Assembly: GCA_016721605.1 (NCBI GenBank)
Contig: JADKHS010000031.1
Location: 1-22,913, forward strand
Direction: 5' to 3'
Source: Nitrosomonadales bacterium
Lineage (GTDB): Bacteria; Pseudomonadota; Gammaproteobacteria; Burkholderiales; Gallionellaceae
DNA: 22,913 nt
A model generated the notes under the pieces. The model searched no databases, had not been told where the DNA came from, and worked only from the letters and a program-made list of their open reading frames with translations. The stretch's first letter is position 1; each line of letters opens with the position of its first letter. Made by a program: the position numbers and the translations under genes. This document shows positions 10,506 to 17,708 of this stretch, piece after piece.

Positions 10506-10594
10506 ACCTCTAAAAATGCCGTTAACATAAAAGCGGGAATCCGGCTTTTTGATGGGGCGTTCACGGGAATGATGAATTCAGAATTATTAGAGGT
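10506..10594. mobile_element. MITE-like 89-bp element between nuoD and nuoE
   Basis: The ends are inverted: ACCTCTAA at 10506-10513 and TTAGAGGT at 10587-10594. The similarity extends imperfectly inward (ACCTCTAAAAATGCC against ACCTCTAATAATTCT on the other strand). Inside lie a hairpin AAAAGC/GCTTTT (9-nt loop) and the 13-bp repeat TTCACGGGAATGA. There is no coding capacity. I could not identify a target duplication, so mobility is inferred from the end structure and from related ends at 15121 and 19251. Confidence 0.4.
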
Positions 10595-10599
10595 ATCCA

Positions 10600-11852
10600 T
10601 CAGCGGTCAACTTCTCCAAAAACTATATCTTGCGTACCAATAATCGCCACTACATCCGCAATCATATGACCACGCGCCATTTCATCCAGCGCCGCGATAT
10701 GGGCAAAACCAGGAGCACGAATTTTCAGGCGATAAGGCTTGTTCGCCCCATCAGAAATTATGTATATACCAAACTCACCTTTAGGATGTTCTACTGCCGC
10801 ATAAGCCTCGCCGGACGGAACATGCATACCCTCAGTAAATAGCTTGAAATGGTGGATCAACTCTTCCATATTCTGCTTCATCGACTCGCGTTTGGGAGGC
10901 GCGACTTTGAAATTATTTACTATCACGGACCGGGGTTCTGACGCAACCAACTAATACATTGCTTGATAATACGGTTTGACTGGCGCATCTCTTCCACACG
11001 CACCAGATAACGGTCATAACAATCACCTTCGACTCCCACAGGAATATCAAAATCGATGCGGTTATATATTTCGTAAGGTTGTTTTTTGCGTAGGTCCCAA
11101 GCAATACCGGAGCCACGTAGCATGGGGCCGCTGAAGCCGAGCGCTAGCGCGCGTTCCGGAGTGACCACACCAATGCCGACGGTACGTTGTTTCCAGATTC
11201 GATTGTCGGTCAGCAAAGTCTCGTATTCATCAACGCAGGTAGGAAAACGATTGGTAAAGTCTTCCATAAAATCAAGCAAGGAACCTTCACGGTTCTCGTT
11301 CATCTTCTTTACAGCCTTGGCATTGTGAATCTTGGATGCCTGATATAAGGGCATTGAATCAGGCAAATCTCGATACACCCCGCCTGGACGGTAATATGCT
11401 GCATGCAGCCGTGCGCCGGATACCGCCTCATAGACATCCATCAGGTCTTCGCGCTCACGGAAAGCATATAAAAACACAGTCATTGCACCAATATCCAATG
11501 CATGTGCTCCAAGCCACAGCAGATGGTTCATTACTCGGGTAATTTCGTCGAACATTACCCGAATATACTGCGCCCTCACCGGCACTTCGAGAGCAAGCAG
11601 TTTTTCAATGGCCATGACGTAGGCATGTTCGTTACACATCATCGACACGTAGTCGAGGCGATCCATATAAGGCAGCGATTGCAGATACGTTTTATGCTCA
11701 GCCAGTTTCTCAGTACCGCGGTGAAGCAAGCCGATATGCGGATCAGCCCGTTCAATTACTTCACCGTCCAGTTCCAGAACCAGGCGCAACACGCCGTGTG
11801 CGGATGGGTGTTGCGGCCCAAAATTCATGGTGTAATTTTTTATTTCAGCCAT
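10600..11852 (-). CDS. nuoD: NADH-quinone oxidoreductase subunit D (49-kDa type), one frameshift
   Basis: Peripheral-arm subunit that lines the quinone site with NuoB and NuoH. The start at 11852 (MAEIKNYTMNFGPQHPSAHG) is preceded by GAAGG; an upstream in-frame start at 11879 would add nine atypical residues. FGPQHPSAHGVLRL and IGLLHRGTEKL are the quinone-site loops, and SGARLHAAYYRPGGV is conserved. After QNPGP one G is missing (near 10928), which creates an early stop. The other frame continues VIVNNFKVAPPKRESMK through FKLFTEGMHVPSGEAYAAVE and GEFGIYIISDG to GEVDR at 10600. Joined length is about 417 residues, exactly normal. A 101-bp gap precedes it. Confidence 0.95.
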
Positions 11853-11953
11853 GATAAAAGCCTTCGCCTCTGCTGCCAAAAAAAGAAGAGGAGTGCAAAA
11901 CTTTAGGTGTAACCTTTATTTGCGCACCCGTACCCAAGTTTCTGCCTTTCATT

Positions 11954-12583
11954 TCAACCCCCCGTAATGTTCTTCACGAATGATGCGGGGAACGAGTTTT
12001 CAATCGACACCGGCTGATAAATTACGCGCTGCTGCTCAGGGTCGTAGCGCATCTCGACATGCCCTGACAATGGAAAATCTTTGCGGAAAGGATTACCAAC
12101 AAAACCGTAATCTGAGAGCAAGCGACGTAAATCAGGATGATCAGTAAAAACAATGCCATACAAATCAAATGCCTCGCGCTCATACCAGTTGGCGCATGGC
12201 CAAATGTTCGCTACGGAACTCAGGACTGGCAAATCATCATCTTCCGCAAATACACGCACACGTAGGCGGATATTATGGGTTAACGACAACAAATGATAGA
12301 CCACGGCAAATCGAGAAGGATACGCGTTAAGCGCAATATCAGATTTCAGATAAGCACCGCCTTCACAAATTTCACCCCCATAAGTACAGTAATCCACCCC
12401 ACACAGATCTATCATCTGTTCAAAACGCAAATCGGGATCATCGCGCAAGCGTGTTAACACCTCCAGCATGTCAATATCCCTCACGACTAAGGTCAGTTCG
12501 CCCAACATATTTTCCAAGCTCACTATTTGATTAGTGAAAATCGTGGTCAAGTTAGTAGTCAAAGGGGTTAAATTAGCGGCCAT
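11954..12583 (-). CDS. nuoC: NADH-quinone oxidoreductase subunit C (30-kDa type)
   Basis: Hydrophilic peripheral-arm subunit that packs against NuoD. It has 209 residues, uninterrupted. The signature block ANWYEREAFDLYGIVF followed by HPDLRRLLSDYGFVGNPFRK is present near residues 130-165, with FPLSGHVEMRYD after it. No clear Shine-Dalgarno precedes the ATG; instead a perfect 10-bp palindrome ACACCGGTGT (12591-12600) lies just upstream. A 169-bp gap separates the gene from nuoB. That gap contains no recognisable gene. Confidence 0.96.
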   Translation of the reverse strand: MAANLTPLTTNLTTIFTNQIVSLENMLGELTLVVRDIDMLEVLTRLRDDPDLRFEQMIDLCGVDYCTYGGEICEGGAYLKSDIALNAYPSRFAVVYHLLSLTHNIRLRVRVFAEDDDLPVLSSVANIWPCANWYEREAFDLYGIVFTDHPDLRRLLSDYGFVGNPFRKDFPLSGHVEMRYDPEQQRVIYQPVSIENSFPASFVKNITGG

Positions 12584-12752
12584 GTTTTACACCGGTGTCG
12601 TGTGAATCAAGTTTATTATGGCATTTTGAGTTGATGAATAAGTCATGCAGGTCAAAACATAATCAGTCCGTACCTTCAGATGACAAATATCGCTCTCATT
12701 TGAACCGATACCAATAGCATAGAGTTTTTCATTATGAATATTGCACATAAAT

Positions 12753-13229
12753 TTAGCGCGCAATTGTATTAGTTCGTTTAATTTTGTTTTGCAATTGAAT
12801 AATGCCATACAACAGTGCCTCAGCAGTTGGTGGACAACCTGGCACATACACATCCACCGGCACGATACGGTCACAACCTCGGACGACCGAATAGGAATAA
12901 TGGTAATAGCCGCCGCCATTAGCGCAGGACCCCATCGAGATTACCCAGCGCGGCTCAGCCATTTGATCATATACTTTGCGTAGCGCCGGTGCCATTTTGT
13001 TGCACAGCGTACCAGCCACTACCATCACATCTGACTGGCGCGGGCTGGGACGAAATGTTATGCCAAAGCGATCAAGATCATAGCGTGAAGCGCCCGCCTG
13101 CATCATTTCTACCGCACAACACGCCAAGCCAAAAGTCATTGGCCACAGTGAACCCGTACGAGCATAATTGATCAATACGTCCAATGATGTGGTAACGATG
13201 CCTTTTTCCAGAACGCCTTCTATTCCCAT
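12753..13229 (-). CDS. nuoB: NADH-quinone oxidoreductase subunit B (cluster N2)
   Basis: Subunit holding the terminal 4Fe-4S cluster N2, which reduces quinone. It has 158 residues from ATG 13229 (MGIEGVLEKGIVTTSLD). The N2 ligands are visible as the adjacent Cys37-Cys38 (FGLACCAVEMM), Cys102 (SMGSCANGGGYYH) and Cys132 (VPGCPPTAEALL). The open frame extends 37 codons upstream, but that part is nuoA in another frame. The start overlaps the nuoA end by 10 bases, as in related operons. No break was found. Confidence 0.97.
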   Translation of the reverse strand: MGIEGVLEKGIVTTSLDVLINYARTGSLWPMTFGLACCAVEMMQAGASRYDLDRFGITFRPSPRQSDVMVVAGTLCNKMAPALRKVYDQMAEPRWVISMGSCANGGGYYHYSYSVVRGCDRIVPVDVYVPGCPPTAEALLYGIIQLQNKIKRTNTIAR

Positions 13230-13576
13230 TCCAAAGCTCCTCTTTTCCACTCGTAAATAAATCCAACTACGAGGATAGCCAAGAAAATTAACATAGAGAC
13301 GTATCCAAACAAACCGATTTCCTTCAGCACCACTGCCCAAGGAAACAGGAACGCGATTTCTAGATCGAATAGGATAAATAAGATAGCAACAAGATAATAA
13401 CGCACGTCGAATTTCATCCGCGCGTCTTCAAAAGCCCCAAAGCCGCACTCATAAGGTGAGAGCTTTGCATTGCTTGGGCGATTTGGAGCGGCCAGCCAAC
13501 CTAACAGTAATGGCGCCACACCCATCGCTAACCCAACGATTATAAACAACAAGACCGGAAAATAGTTTTCCAACAT
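13220..13576 (-). CDS. nuoA: NADH-quinone oxidoreductase subunit A
   Basis: First gene of the complex I operon: a three-helix membrane subunit of 118 residues. KLSPYECGF with its conserved cysteine, DARMKFDVRYYLVAILFILF and DLEIAFLFPWA are diagnostic. It is preceded by a strong Shine-Dalgarno, GGGAGGAGG, 6 bases before the ATG. About 100 bp upstream lies the 3' end of tRNA-Leu on the same strand. I see only a weak promoter candidate in that interval (TATATT without a matching -35). Confidence 0.97.
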   Translation of the reverse strand: MLENYFPVLLFIIVGLAMGVAPLLLGWLAAPNRPSNAKLSPYECGFGAFEDARMKFDVRYYLVAILFILFDLEIAFLFPWAVVLKEIGLFGYVSMLIFLAILVVGFIYEWKRGALEWE

Positions 13577-13677
13577 CTGAGCCTCCTCCCATTCATTTGG
13601 CGCCTTAATAAATATAACGCACGGAATGCATTTCTAGTTTAATTAACCAGAGCTCAGAAAACTTTGGCTTAAATATT

Positions 13678-13762
13678 TGGTGCCGATGAGCAGACTCGAA
13701 CTGCTACAGCTTTCGCCACTAGCCCCTCAAGCTAGCGTGTCTACCAATTTCACCACATCGGC
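13678..13762 (-). tRNA. tRNA-Leu, anticodon GAG
   Basis: The minus strand folds as a class II tRNA. The acceptor stem is GCCGATG/CATCGGC, and the D-arm region reads TGGTAGACACGC. The anticodon stem is CTAGC/GCTAG around loop TTGAGGG, giving anticodon GAG (reads CTC/CTT). An extra arm follows, then GTTCGAGTC in the T-arm, discriminator A and an encoded CCA (13678-13680). It sits between secG and nuoA in the same direction. Confidence 0.96.
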
Positions 13763-13771
13763 ATAATTCTA

Positions 13772-14122
13772 TTATTTTGGTATTTCTTGCGACTTTGAAT
13801 TACTGGTGTTGCTAGGTGCTGAGGTGGGCGTCACTATCGACTGTGCCGGCTGTGCTGCCTCATGTTTATCCATTACGCCACGAGATTGTGATGGGTTAGC
13901 ATAAATATAGGTTAGAGACAGGCTGGTAATAAAAATATCCCTGTAGCCACTGCCGTACTACGACTCAGAAAAATTGGCTGAACCGCTCGAGCCAAACACA
14001 CTCCCAGCGGAACCTGTACCAAAGGCAGCTCCCATATCTGCCCCTTTACCATGCTGCATTAACACCAAACCAACCAGTACTATCGCCGTTAATACATGTA
14101 TAACCCAAACGAAAATTTCCAC
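13772..14122 (-). CDS. secG: Preprotein translocase subunit SecG, two compensating frameshifts
   Basis: Auxiliary membrane subunit of the SecYEG export channel. From a GTG start at 14122 (RBS GGAG seven bases upstream) the frame reads VEIFVWVIHVLTAIVLVGLV with LMQHGKGADMGAAFGTGSAG and SVFGSSGSANF. The last segment is the SecG signature. One extra base in the A5 run 13969-13973 then shifts frame to LSRSTAVATGIFF. One base missing in the A5 run 13931-13935 shifts it again into ITSLSLTYIYANPSQSRGVM and a Pro/Ser/Gln-rich tail ending at 13772. With both corrected the product is about 116 residues with two helices. No single open frame covers it. It follows tpiA by 22 bp, a standard pairing. Confidence 0.85.
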
Positions 14123-14144
14123 GCACTACTCCAAAATATCGAAT

Positions 14145-14899
14145 TTATTTTTGTCCAGCATTGCAAATACCTAAAAAATCTTCAGCAATCAACGATGCGC
14201 CACCGATCAGCCCACCGTCAATGTCCGGCATGGCGAACAATTCGGCTGCGTTGGAAGCATTAACGCTACCGCCATAAAGTATACGCAAGGCCTGGCCAAA
14301 CTCCTCATCAAAACCGGCAATACGTTTGCGTATAAAAGCATGTACCTCTTGCGCCTGTTCTGGCGAAGCCGTCTTGCCAGTACCGATAGCCCAGACTGGC
14401 TCATAAGCAATTACCGCAGTACGGAATGACTGTACACCTCGCAGCTTGATAACTTCGGCCAGCTGCTCCGCTACCACCGCTTCTGTCGTACCCGCTTCAC
14501 GCTGCTCCAAAGTTTCACCAACACAAATGATGGGTGATAACTCTGCCTTCTGAACCGCAGCGAATTTTTCTGCCACCAGCTGGCTACTTTCACCGTAGAT
14601 GTTGCGTCGTTCAGAATGTCCAACAATCACATAGTCGCAGCCAAAATCACACAACATAGGAACCGACACCTCGCCAGTGTAAGCTCCCCTATTCACTTGA
14701 TGTACATCCTGCGCACCCCATTTTATTGGGTCTCGCGTAGCAGTAATTGCGTTTGTGCAAGATAGGGGAAAGGCACACACACAGCGCAATCTACCCCCGA
14801 CATTTGCGCTACGCCATTTGCCACTTCTTTCAACAAAGCCTCATTTGCGGTCAGCGCCCCATTCATCTTCCAATTTCCGACAATGAATTTGCGTTGCAT
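14145..14899 (-). CDS. tpiA: Triose-phosphate isomerase, one frameshift
   Basis: Interconverts dihydroxyacetone phosphate and glyceraldehyde 3-phosphate in glycolysis/gluconeogenesis. The start at 14899 gives MQRKFIVGNWKMNG with catalytic Lys11; a longer open frame to 15016 has no family similarity. After LLLRET one base is missing in the GGG run 14728-14730 (plus strand), and the other frame continues PIKWGAQDVHQVNRGAYTGE. Catalytic His (VIVGHSERRNIYGES), catalytic Glu (AYEPVWAIGTGK) and the phosphate-binding YGGSVN and GGLIGGASL are all present. Joined length is about 251 residues, normal. A promoter-like sequence lies 35 bp upstream of the start. Confidence 0.95.
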
Positions 14900-14933
14900 T
14901 TTAACTGAGCCTTTCAAAACAACGAAGGCGGCT

Positions 14934-14962
14934 ATGCTACCCGTGAAAATACAATCGGTCAA
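14934..14962 (-). promoter_or_regulatory. sigma70-type promoter for tpiA-secG
   Basis: On the minus strand, TTGACC (14957-14962), a 17-bp spacer and TAGCAT (14934-14939) precede tpiA. Five of six -35 bases and four of six -10 bases match the consensus. The predicted start falls about 25-30 bp before the tpiA ATG. Confidence 0.5.
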
Positions 14963-15118
14963 TCTCACTTCTAGCCGTTTGCTAGCGCCAAATAGCAATA
15001 CCCACTTTCTTGCCAAAGAAAAATGTTCGCCGAAGCTTAACTCCCTCTTTGTTATTGATCTGGTACAAATTGTTGAACTTATGATGCATCTTTCGTACAG
15101 TAGTTTGTATCAAAAATA

Positions 15119-15134
15119 CACCTCTAAAATGCCG
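15119..15134 (+). repeat. Solo copy of the CCTCTAAAAATGCC-type repeat end
   Basis: CACCTCTAAAATGCCG here differs from the end of the nuoD/nuoE element (ACCTCTAAAAATGCCG, 10506-10521) by one A in the A run. I found no inverted partner nearby, so it may be a remnant. Confidence 0.3.
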
Positions 15135-15270
15135 CAGTTTTTGAAGCTCCCCGACTGAACCTGAGCTTTTATGAATACGGGTAAACTTATGTCAGGCTCT
15201 GCAATAATTCAACCAAAAAACATGGCGAATCATGCTCAATAAGACGCATCATTCAATTGGTGATTCCATT

Positions 15271-15290
15271 GGGCATGGGTTATCATGCCC
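15271..15290. repeat. Hairpin upstream of the UPF0114 gene
   Basis: GGGCATG, a six-base loop GGTTAT and CATGCCC form a perfect 7-bp stem about 100 bp before the downstream start. It could be a regulatory site or an RNA hairpin. CCATTTTT follows but is too weak to call a terminator. Confidence 0.35.
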
Positions 15291-15334
15291 CCATTTTTGG
15301 CGGAAGGTTTAATTTGCTAATTAAAATCAAATTA

Positions 15335-15364
15335 TTGAGACTTAAATTCCTGCGGGCTTATCTT
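15335..15364 (+). promoter_or_regulatory. Candidate promoter for the UPF0114 gene
   Basis: TTGAGA (15335-15340), an 18-bp spacer and TATCTT (15359-15364) resemble a sigma70 promoter and would give a leader of about 20 bases. The following ATG lacks a clear Shine-Dalgarno. Confidence 0.35.
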
Positions 15365-15392
15365 TGAAAATGATCACGACTATAACTACTTC

Positions 15393-15950
15393 ATGCTAAA
15401 TGTTATCGAAAAATGGTTCGAAGCCACGCTCTGGAACGGTCGTTTCGTTGTAGTGGTAGCAGTAGTGGCGAGCATGGCTGCCGCCATTGCAATTTTCTAT
15501 ATGGCCACGGTGGACGTGGTGTACCTTGTCAGCCACATGCTGCATTACGCCGACTTTACACTGACTGACGAGGCACGCAAGCTTCTTCACGATCAAACCA
15601 TCTCTCATGTGGTGGAAGTGGTGGACGGTTACCTACTCGCAACTTTCATGCTGATTTTTGCGCTTGGTATGTATGAATTATTTGTTAGTGACATTGATGA
15701 AGCACATGGCAGCAAAACCTCCAGCAAGATTTTGGTTATTGCAAGCCTGGATGACCTCAAAGCGCGATTGGCCAAGGTAATCTTAATGATTCTGATCGTC
15801 ACCCTATTTGAGGAAGCGATGAATATGAAGATATCAACCTCGCTCGACCTGCTGTATTTCGGTGGTGCCATCGCCCTGATTGGTGCGTCGCTATTTTTGA
15901 CCCACAAGGCGGAAGATCACGGAAAAGGCAGTAAACACCTAGAAGATTGA
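15393..15950 (+). CDS. UPF0114 (YqhA-like) family integral membrane protein
   Basis: Inner-membrane protein of unknown function, 185 residues. Hydrophobic helices are visible at about residues 18-48 and 78-95, and after a charged loop at about 125-145 and 150-168. The stretch MYELFVSDIDEAHGSKTSSK followed by ILVIASLDDLKARLAKVILM is the hallmark of the UPF0114/YqhA family, and the EEAMNMK segment fits too. The C-terminus is charged and cytosolic-looking. It stands alone, 80 bp before the methyltransferase gene. No Shine-Dalgarno is evident before the ATG, so the exact start is less certain than the identity. Confidence 0.85.
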   Translation: MLNVIEKWFEATLWNGRFVVVVAVVASMAAAIAIFYMATVDVVYLVSHMLHYADFTLTDEARKLLHDQTISHVVEVVDGYLLATFMLIFALGMYELFVSDIDEAHGSKTSSKILVIASLDDLKARLAKVILMILIVTLFEEAMNMKISTSLDLLYFGGAIALIGASLFLTHKAEDHGKGSKHLED

Positions 15951-16031
15951 GTCGTGAATGCATCTCCAGTTTTCCATGATCCACTGTGGACGTGGCTGTT
16001 TTAACTACACTTTCCTAGCAAATTGACAATC

Positions 16032-16691
16032 ATGGATACAGACTATTGGTGCGAGCGTTGGGTTAGAAATGAAACTGGTTTCCATCAAAATGAAATCAAT
16101 CCGCACTTGCGGCGATTCTGGCCTGCGCTGAACCTTGCGCCAGGCAGCCGTGTATTCGTGCCACTTTGTGGCAAGAGCCAGGACATGCTTTGGTTACGGG
16201 CTCAAGGCCATGAAGTAGTTGGCGTGGAAATCAGTCCATTGGCGGTTGAGGCATTTTTTGCCGAAAATGGCCTGCAAGCATCAGCTACAAAGCACGGTAC
16301 CGCCAGCATCTATCAGACAGAAGGACTCCGGCTTTACTGCGGCGATTTTTTCCAGATGACAGCGGAGGATATAGCCGGGGTGAGCGCAGTTTTCGACCGC
16401 GCTTCTCTTATCGCGCTACCCCCATCAATGCGCAGCGCCTACGCAGCCAATATGCAAAATATTTTGGCTTCTGGCGCAAAAACTCTGTTGGTTACCTTCG
16501 ATTACCCCCAACATGAAATGCAAGGGCCACCTTTTAGCGTAAAGGAGCCGGAAGTAAGGGCGCTTTATGGAAAAACAAGTGAGGTAAGCCTGTTGCATAG
16601 CGCAGACATTCTCAACAAAGAAACACGCTTTCGCGACAAGGGAATAACCCAGTTGCAAGAAAATATTTTTCTTGTGACGCATAACCAATAG
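16032..16691 (+). CDS. tpm: Thiopurine S-methyltransferase family protein
   Basis: SAM-dependent methyltransferase of about 219 residues, the size of bacterial TPMT. Such enzymes methylate thiols and, in some bacteria, selenium or tellurium compounds; the substrate here is unknown. Conserved features include DYWCERWVRNETGFHQ at the N-terminus, SRVFVPLCGKSQDMLWL (SAM-binding loop), GHEVVGVEISPLAVEAFF, and VFDRASLIALPPSMR followed by LLVTFDYPQHEMQGPPFSV. I use ATG 16032; an upstream in-frame TTG at 16023 is possible. Beyond its stop the DNA becomes degenerate mobile-element sequence. Confidence 0.88.
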   Translation: MDTDYWCERWVRNETGFHQNEINPHLRRFWPALNLAPGSRVFVPLCGKSQDMLWLRAQGHEVVGVEISPLAVEAFFAENGLQASATKHGTASIYQTEGLRLYCGDFFQMTAEDIAGVSAVFDRASLIALPPSMRSAYAANMQNILASGAKTLLVTFDYPQHEMQGPPFSVKEPEVRALYGKTSEVSLLHSADILNKETRFRDKGITQLQENIFLVTHNQ

Positions 16692-16875
16692 GGATATAGG
16701 ACATAGCGATTGCCGTCCCCATCACCAATCCAATTTTCCGCATTTCTACGTCAAACGTGTAAAAGTAAATATTGGTAAGCAAGGGGCTGATCACGTCCCT
16801 TTACGGACTGCCAGACGTTATACGTAAAATCGTGCCAAAGTAGCTTTGCAGGTCTGCGTCAACCACCCATAAACA
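16692..16875 (-). pseudogene. Group II intron reverse transcriptase remnant
   Basis: On the minus strand one frame reads WVVDADLQSYFGTI, a reverse-transcriptase motif of group II intron proteins. It runs directly into SGSP, a TAA stop (16801-16803) where the family has a glutamine codon, and then RDVISPLLTNIYFYTFDVEM, the next conserved RT block. Roughly 60-70 residues that normally separate these blocks are missing, and the YADD active-site box is not found. This is a dead fragment with an internal deletion. Its 3' boundary near the tpm stop is uncertain. Confidence 0.6.
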
Positions 16876-16961
16876 TCCCACTTTTGAAGAGCCATCACCG
16901 CCAATAGCTTTTTCAGTTTGTCCTTCAGCCAGATCCAGCGTGCTGGGATCCTATGGTTCGC

Positions 16962-17270
16962 GTTAAGCATTTTTGTAATCCATTTCGGGTCGAAAGTTAA
17001 ATGGTTAATGATGACTAACCAGGCCGCACGGGCGATTTTGCGTGCGATGGTTACCAGAACTGCGGCAGTGCTCCAGCCTTGGGCGCAGGCGACGCAACTC
17101 GGCGGGGCCTCGTTTAGATAGGCACCTGCGGCCTATCTTATTGCCGGAGTCGTTGGCTCTCGGATCGAAGCCAGTGAATACGACGAATGCATCCGCATTG
17201 TGGAAAAACACGCGCTCCAAATTATTGGCTAGTGCCATCCCTACCGCGGGACCAACACCAGCAATTGACT
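16962..17270 (-). mobile_element. IS110-family transposase C-terminal remnant
   Basis: The minus strand from about 17270 reads IAGVGPAVGMALANNLERVF, then VVFTGFDPRANDSGNKIG and RRCLSKRGPAELRR. This is the C-terminal domain of IS110/IS116/IS902 transposases. The frame then shifts, with a likely loss of about 20 residues, to AQGWSTAAVLVTIARKIARA and a tail containing FDPKWITKMLN. The N-terminal catalytic DEDD part is absent. Together with the adjacent RT remnant this fills most of 16692-17282, which otherwise holds no gene. Confidence 0.7.
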
Positions 17271-17293
17271 ATCTTAAAATTTAGCCCTATAGT
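17265..17293 (+). promoter_or_regulatory. sigma70-type promoter of the arsR-AHSA1 operon
   Basis: TTGACT (17265-17270), a 17-bp spacer and TATAGT (17288-17293): five of six bases match at each box, with ideal spacing. The -35 box lies at the edge of the IS110 remnant. The -10 box is inside the palindromic operator. Confidence 0.65.
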
Positions 17294-17318
17294 TAACCTA
17301 TCAGTTAACTATAGGGCT
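17283..17318. promoter_or_regulatory. Palindromic ArsR-type operator
   Basis: A perfect 15-bp inverted repeat, AGCCCTATAGTTAAC and its complement, flanks the 6-base spacer CTATCA. It covers the -10 box and the expected transcription start and ends 11 bp before the arsR ATG. A TAGTTAAC core is typical of sites in front of ArsR-AHSA1 operons. Repression by the downstream regulator is inferred. Confidence 0.6.
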
Positions 17319-17329
17319 GGGTAATACAT

Positions 17330-17708
17330 ATGTCCCACGAATATCACCGTAGACCACCTCAGCGCGACCTTCTCCGCTTTGGCCGACCCCACCCGGCGGG
17401 CGATGTTAGCGCGTCTGGCCAAGGGTGAAGCATCGGTTAACGAACTTGCTGCACCATTTGCGATGAGCTTGCCTGCCGTATCAAAGCACATCAAAGTGCT
17501 GGAAAAAGCTGGATTGGTCACTAAAGGACGCGACGCGCAATGGCGCCCCTGCCGTATTGACGCTGAACAGCTCAAAGTGGCGATGGACTGGATTGGTCAA
17601 TACAAACAATTTTGGGAAGAGCGGCTGGACCGCTTGGATACTTATTTACTCACCTTGCAACAAAACCCAGACCACGATATCGACCCCACCAAAGGAGAGT
17701 TAAAGTGA
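17330..17708 (+). CDS. ArsR-family winged-helix repressor, probable frameshift near the start
   Basis: DNA-binding repressor of the ArsR type that commonly sits before AHSA1/SRPBCC genes. The frame from about 17340 reads ITVDHLSATFSALADPTRRA, then ARLAKGEASVNELAAPFAMS and LPAVSKHIKVLEKAGLV (the recognition helix), and ends in a Trp/Glu-rich helix and DIDPTKGELK. No metal-binding cysteine motif is seen, so a metal sensor role is unlikely. The natural ATG at 17330 (MSH...) is in another frame; removing one base near 17339 gives MSHNITVDHLSATF. Joined length is about 125 residues. The stop overlaps the next start. Confidence 0.85.

Larger units (their letters stand above)
14900..15392. other. 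Divergent intergenic region between tpiA and the UPF0114 gene
   Basis: These 493 bases hold no convincing gene. A short open frame at 14883-15158 lacks similarity and a ribosome-binding site. The region contains the tpiA promoter, one repeat end at 15119-15134, a 7-bp hairpin at 15271-15290 and a promoter candidate for the downstream gene. Confidence 0.6.

Noticed and set aside
12587..12919. 110-residue minus-strand frame spanning the nuoB end and the nuoB/nuoC gap
   Set aside because: Half of it is out-of-frame nuoB; the part in the gap has no recognised similarity, so I do not call a gene there.
13230..13340. Longer NuoB with 37 extra N-terminal residues
   Set aside because: The extension is nuoA read in another frame; the family start MGIEGV fits at 13229.
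14900..15016. Longer TpiA starting at 15016
   Set aside because: The extra 39 residues have no family similarity and would overlap the predicted promoter; MQRKFIVGNWKMNG is the normal start.
15392..15393. Programmed ribosomal frameshifting as an explanation for the split genes
   Set aside because: There are too many breaks of both signs, at sites lacking a common slippery heptamer with a downstream structure, in families not known to use it.
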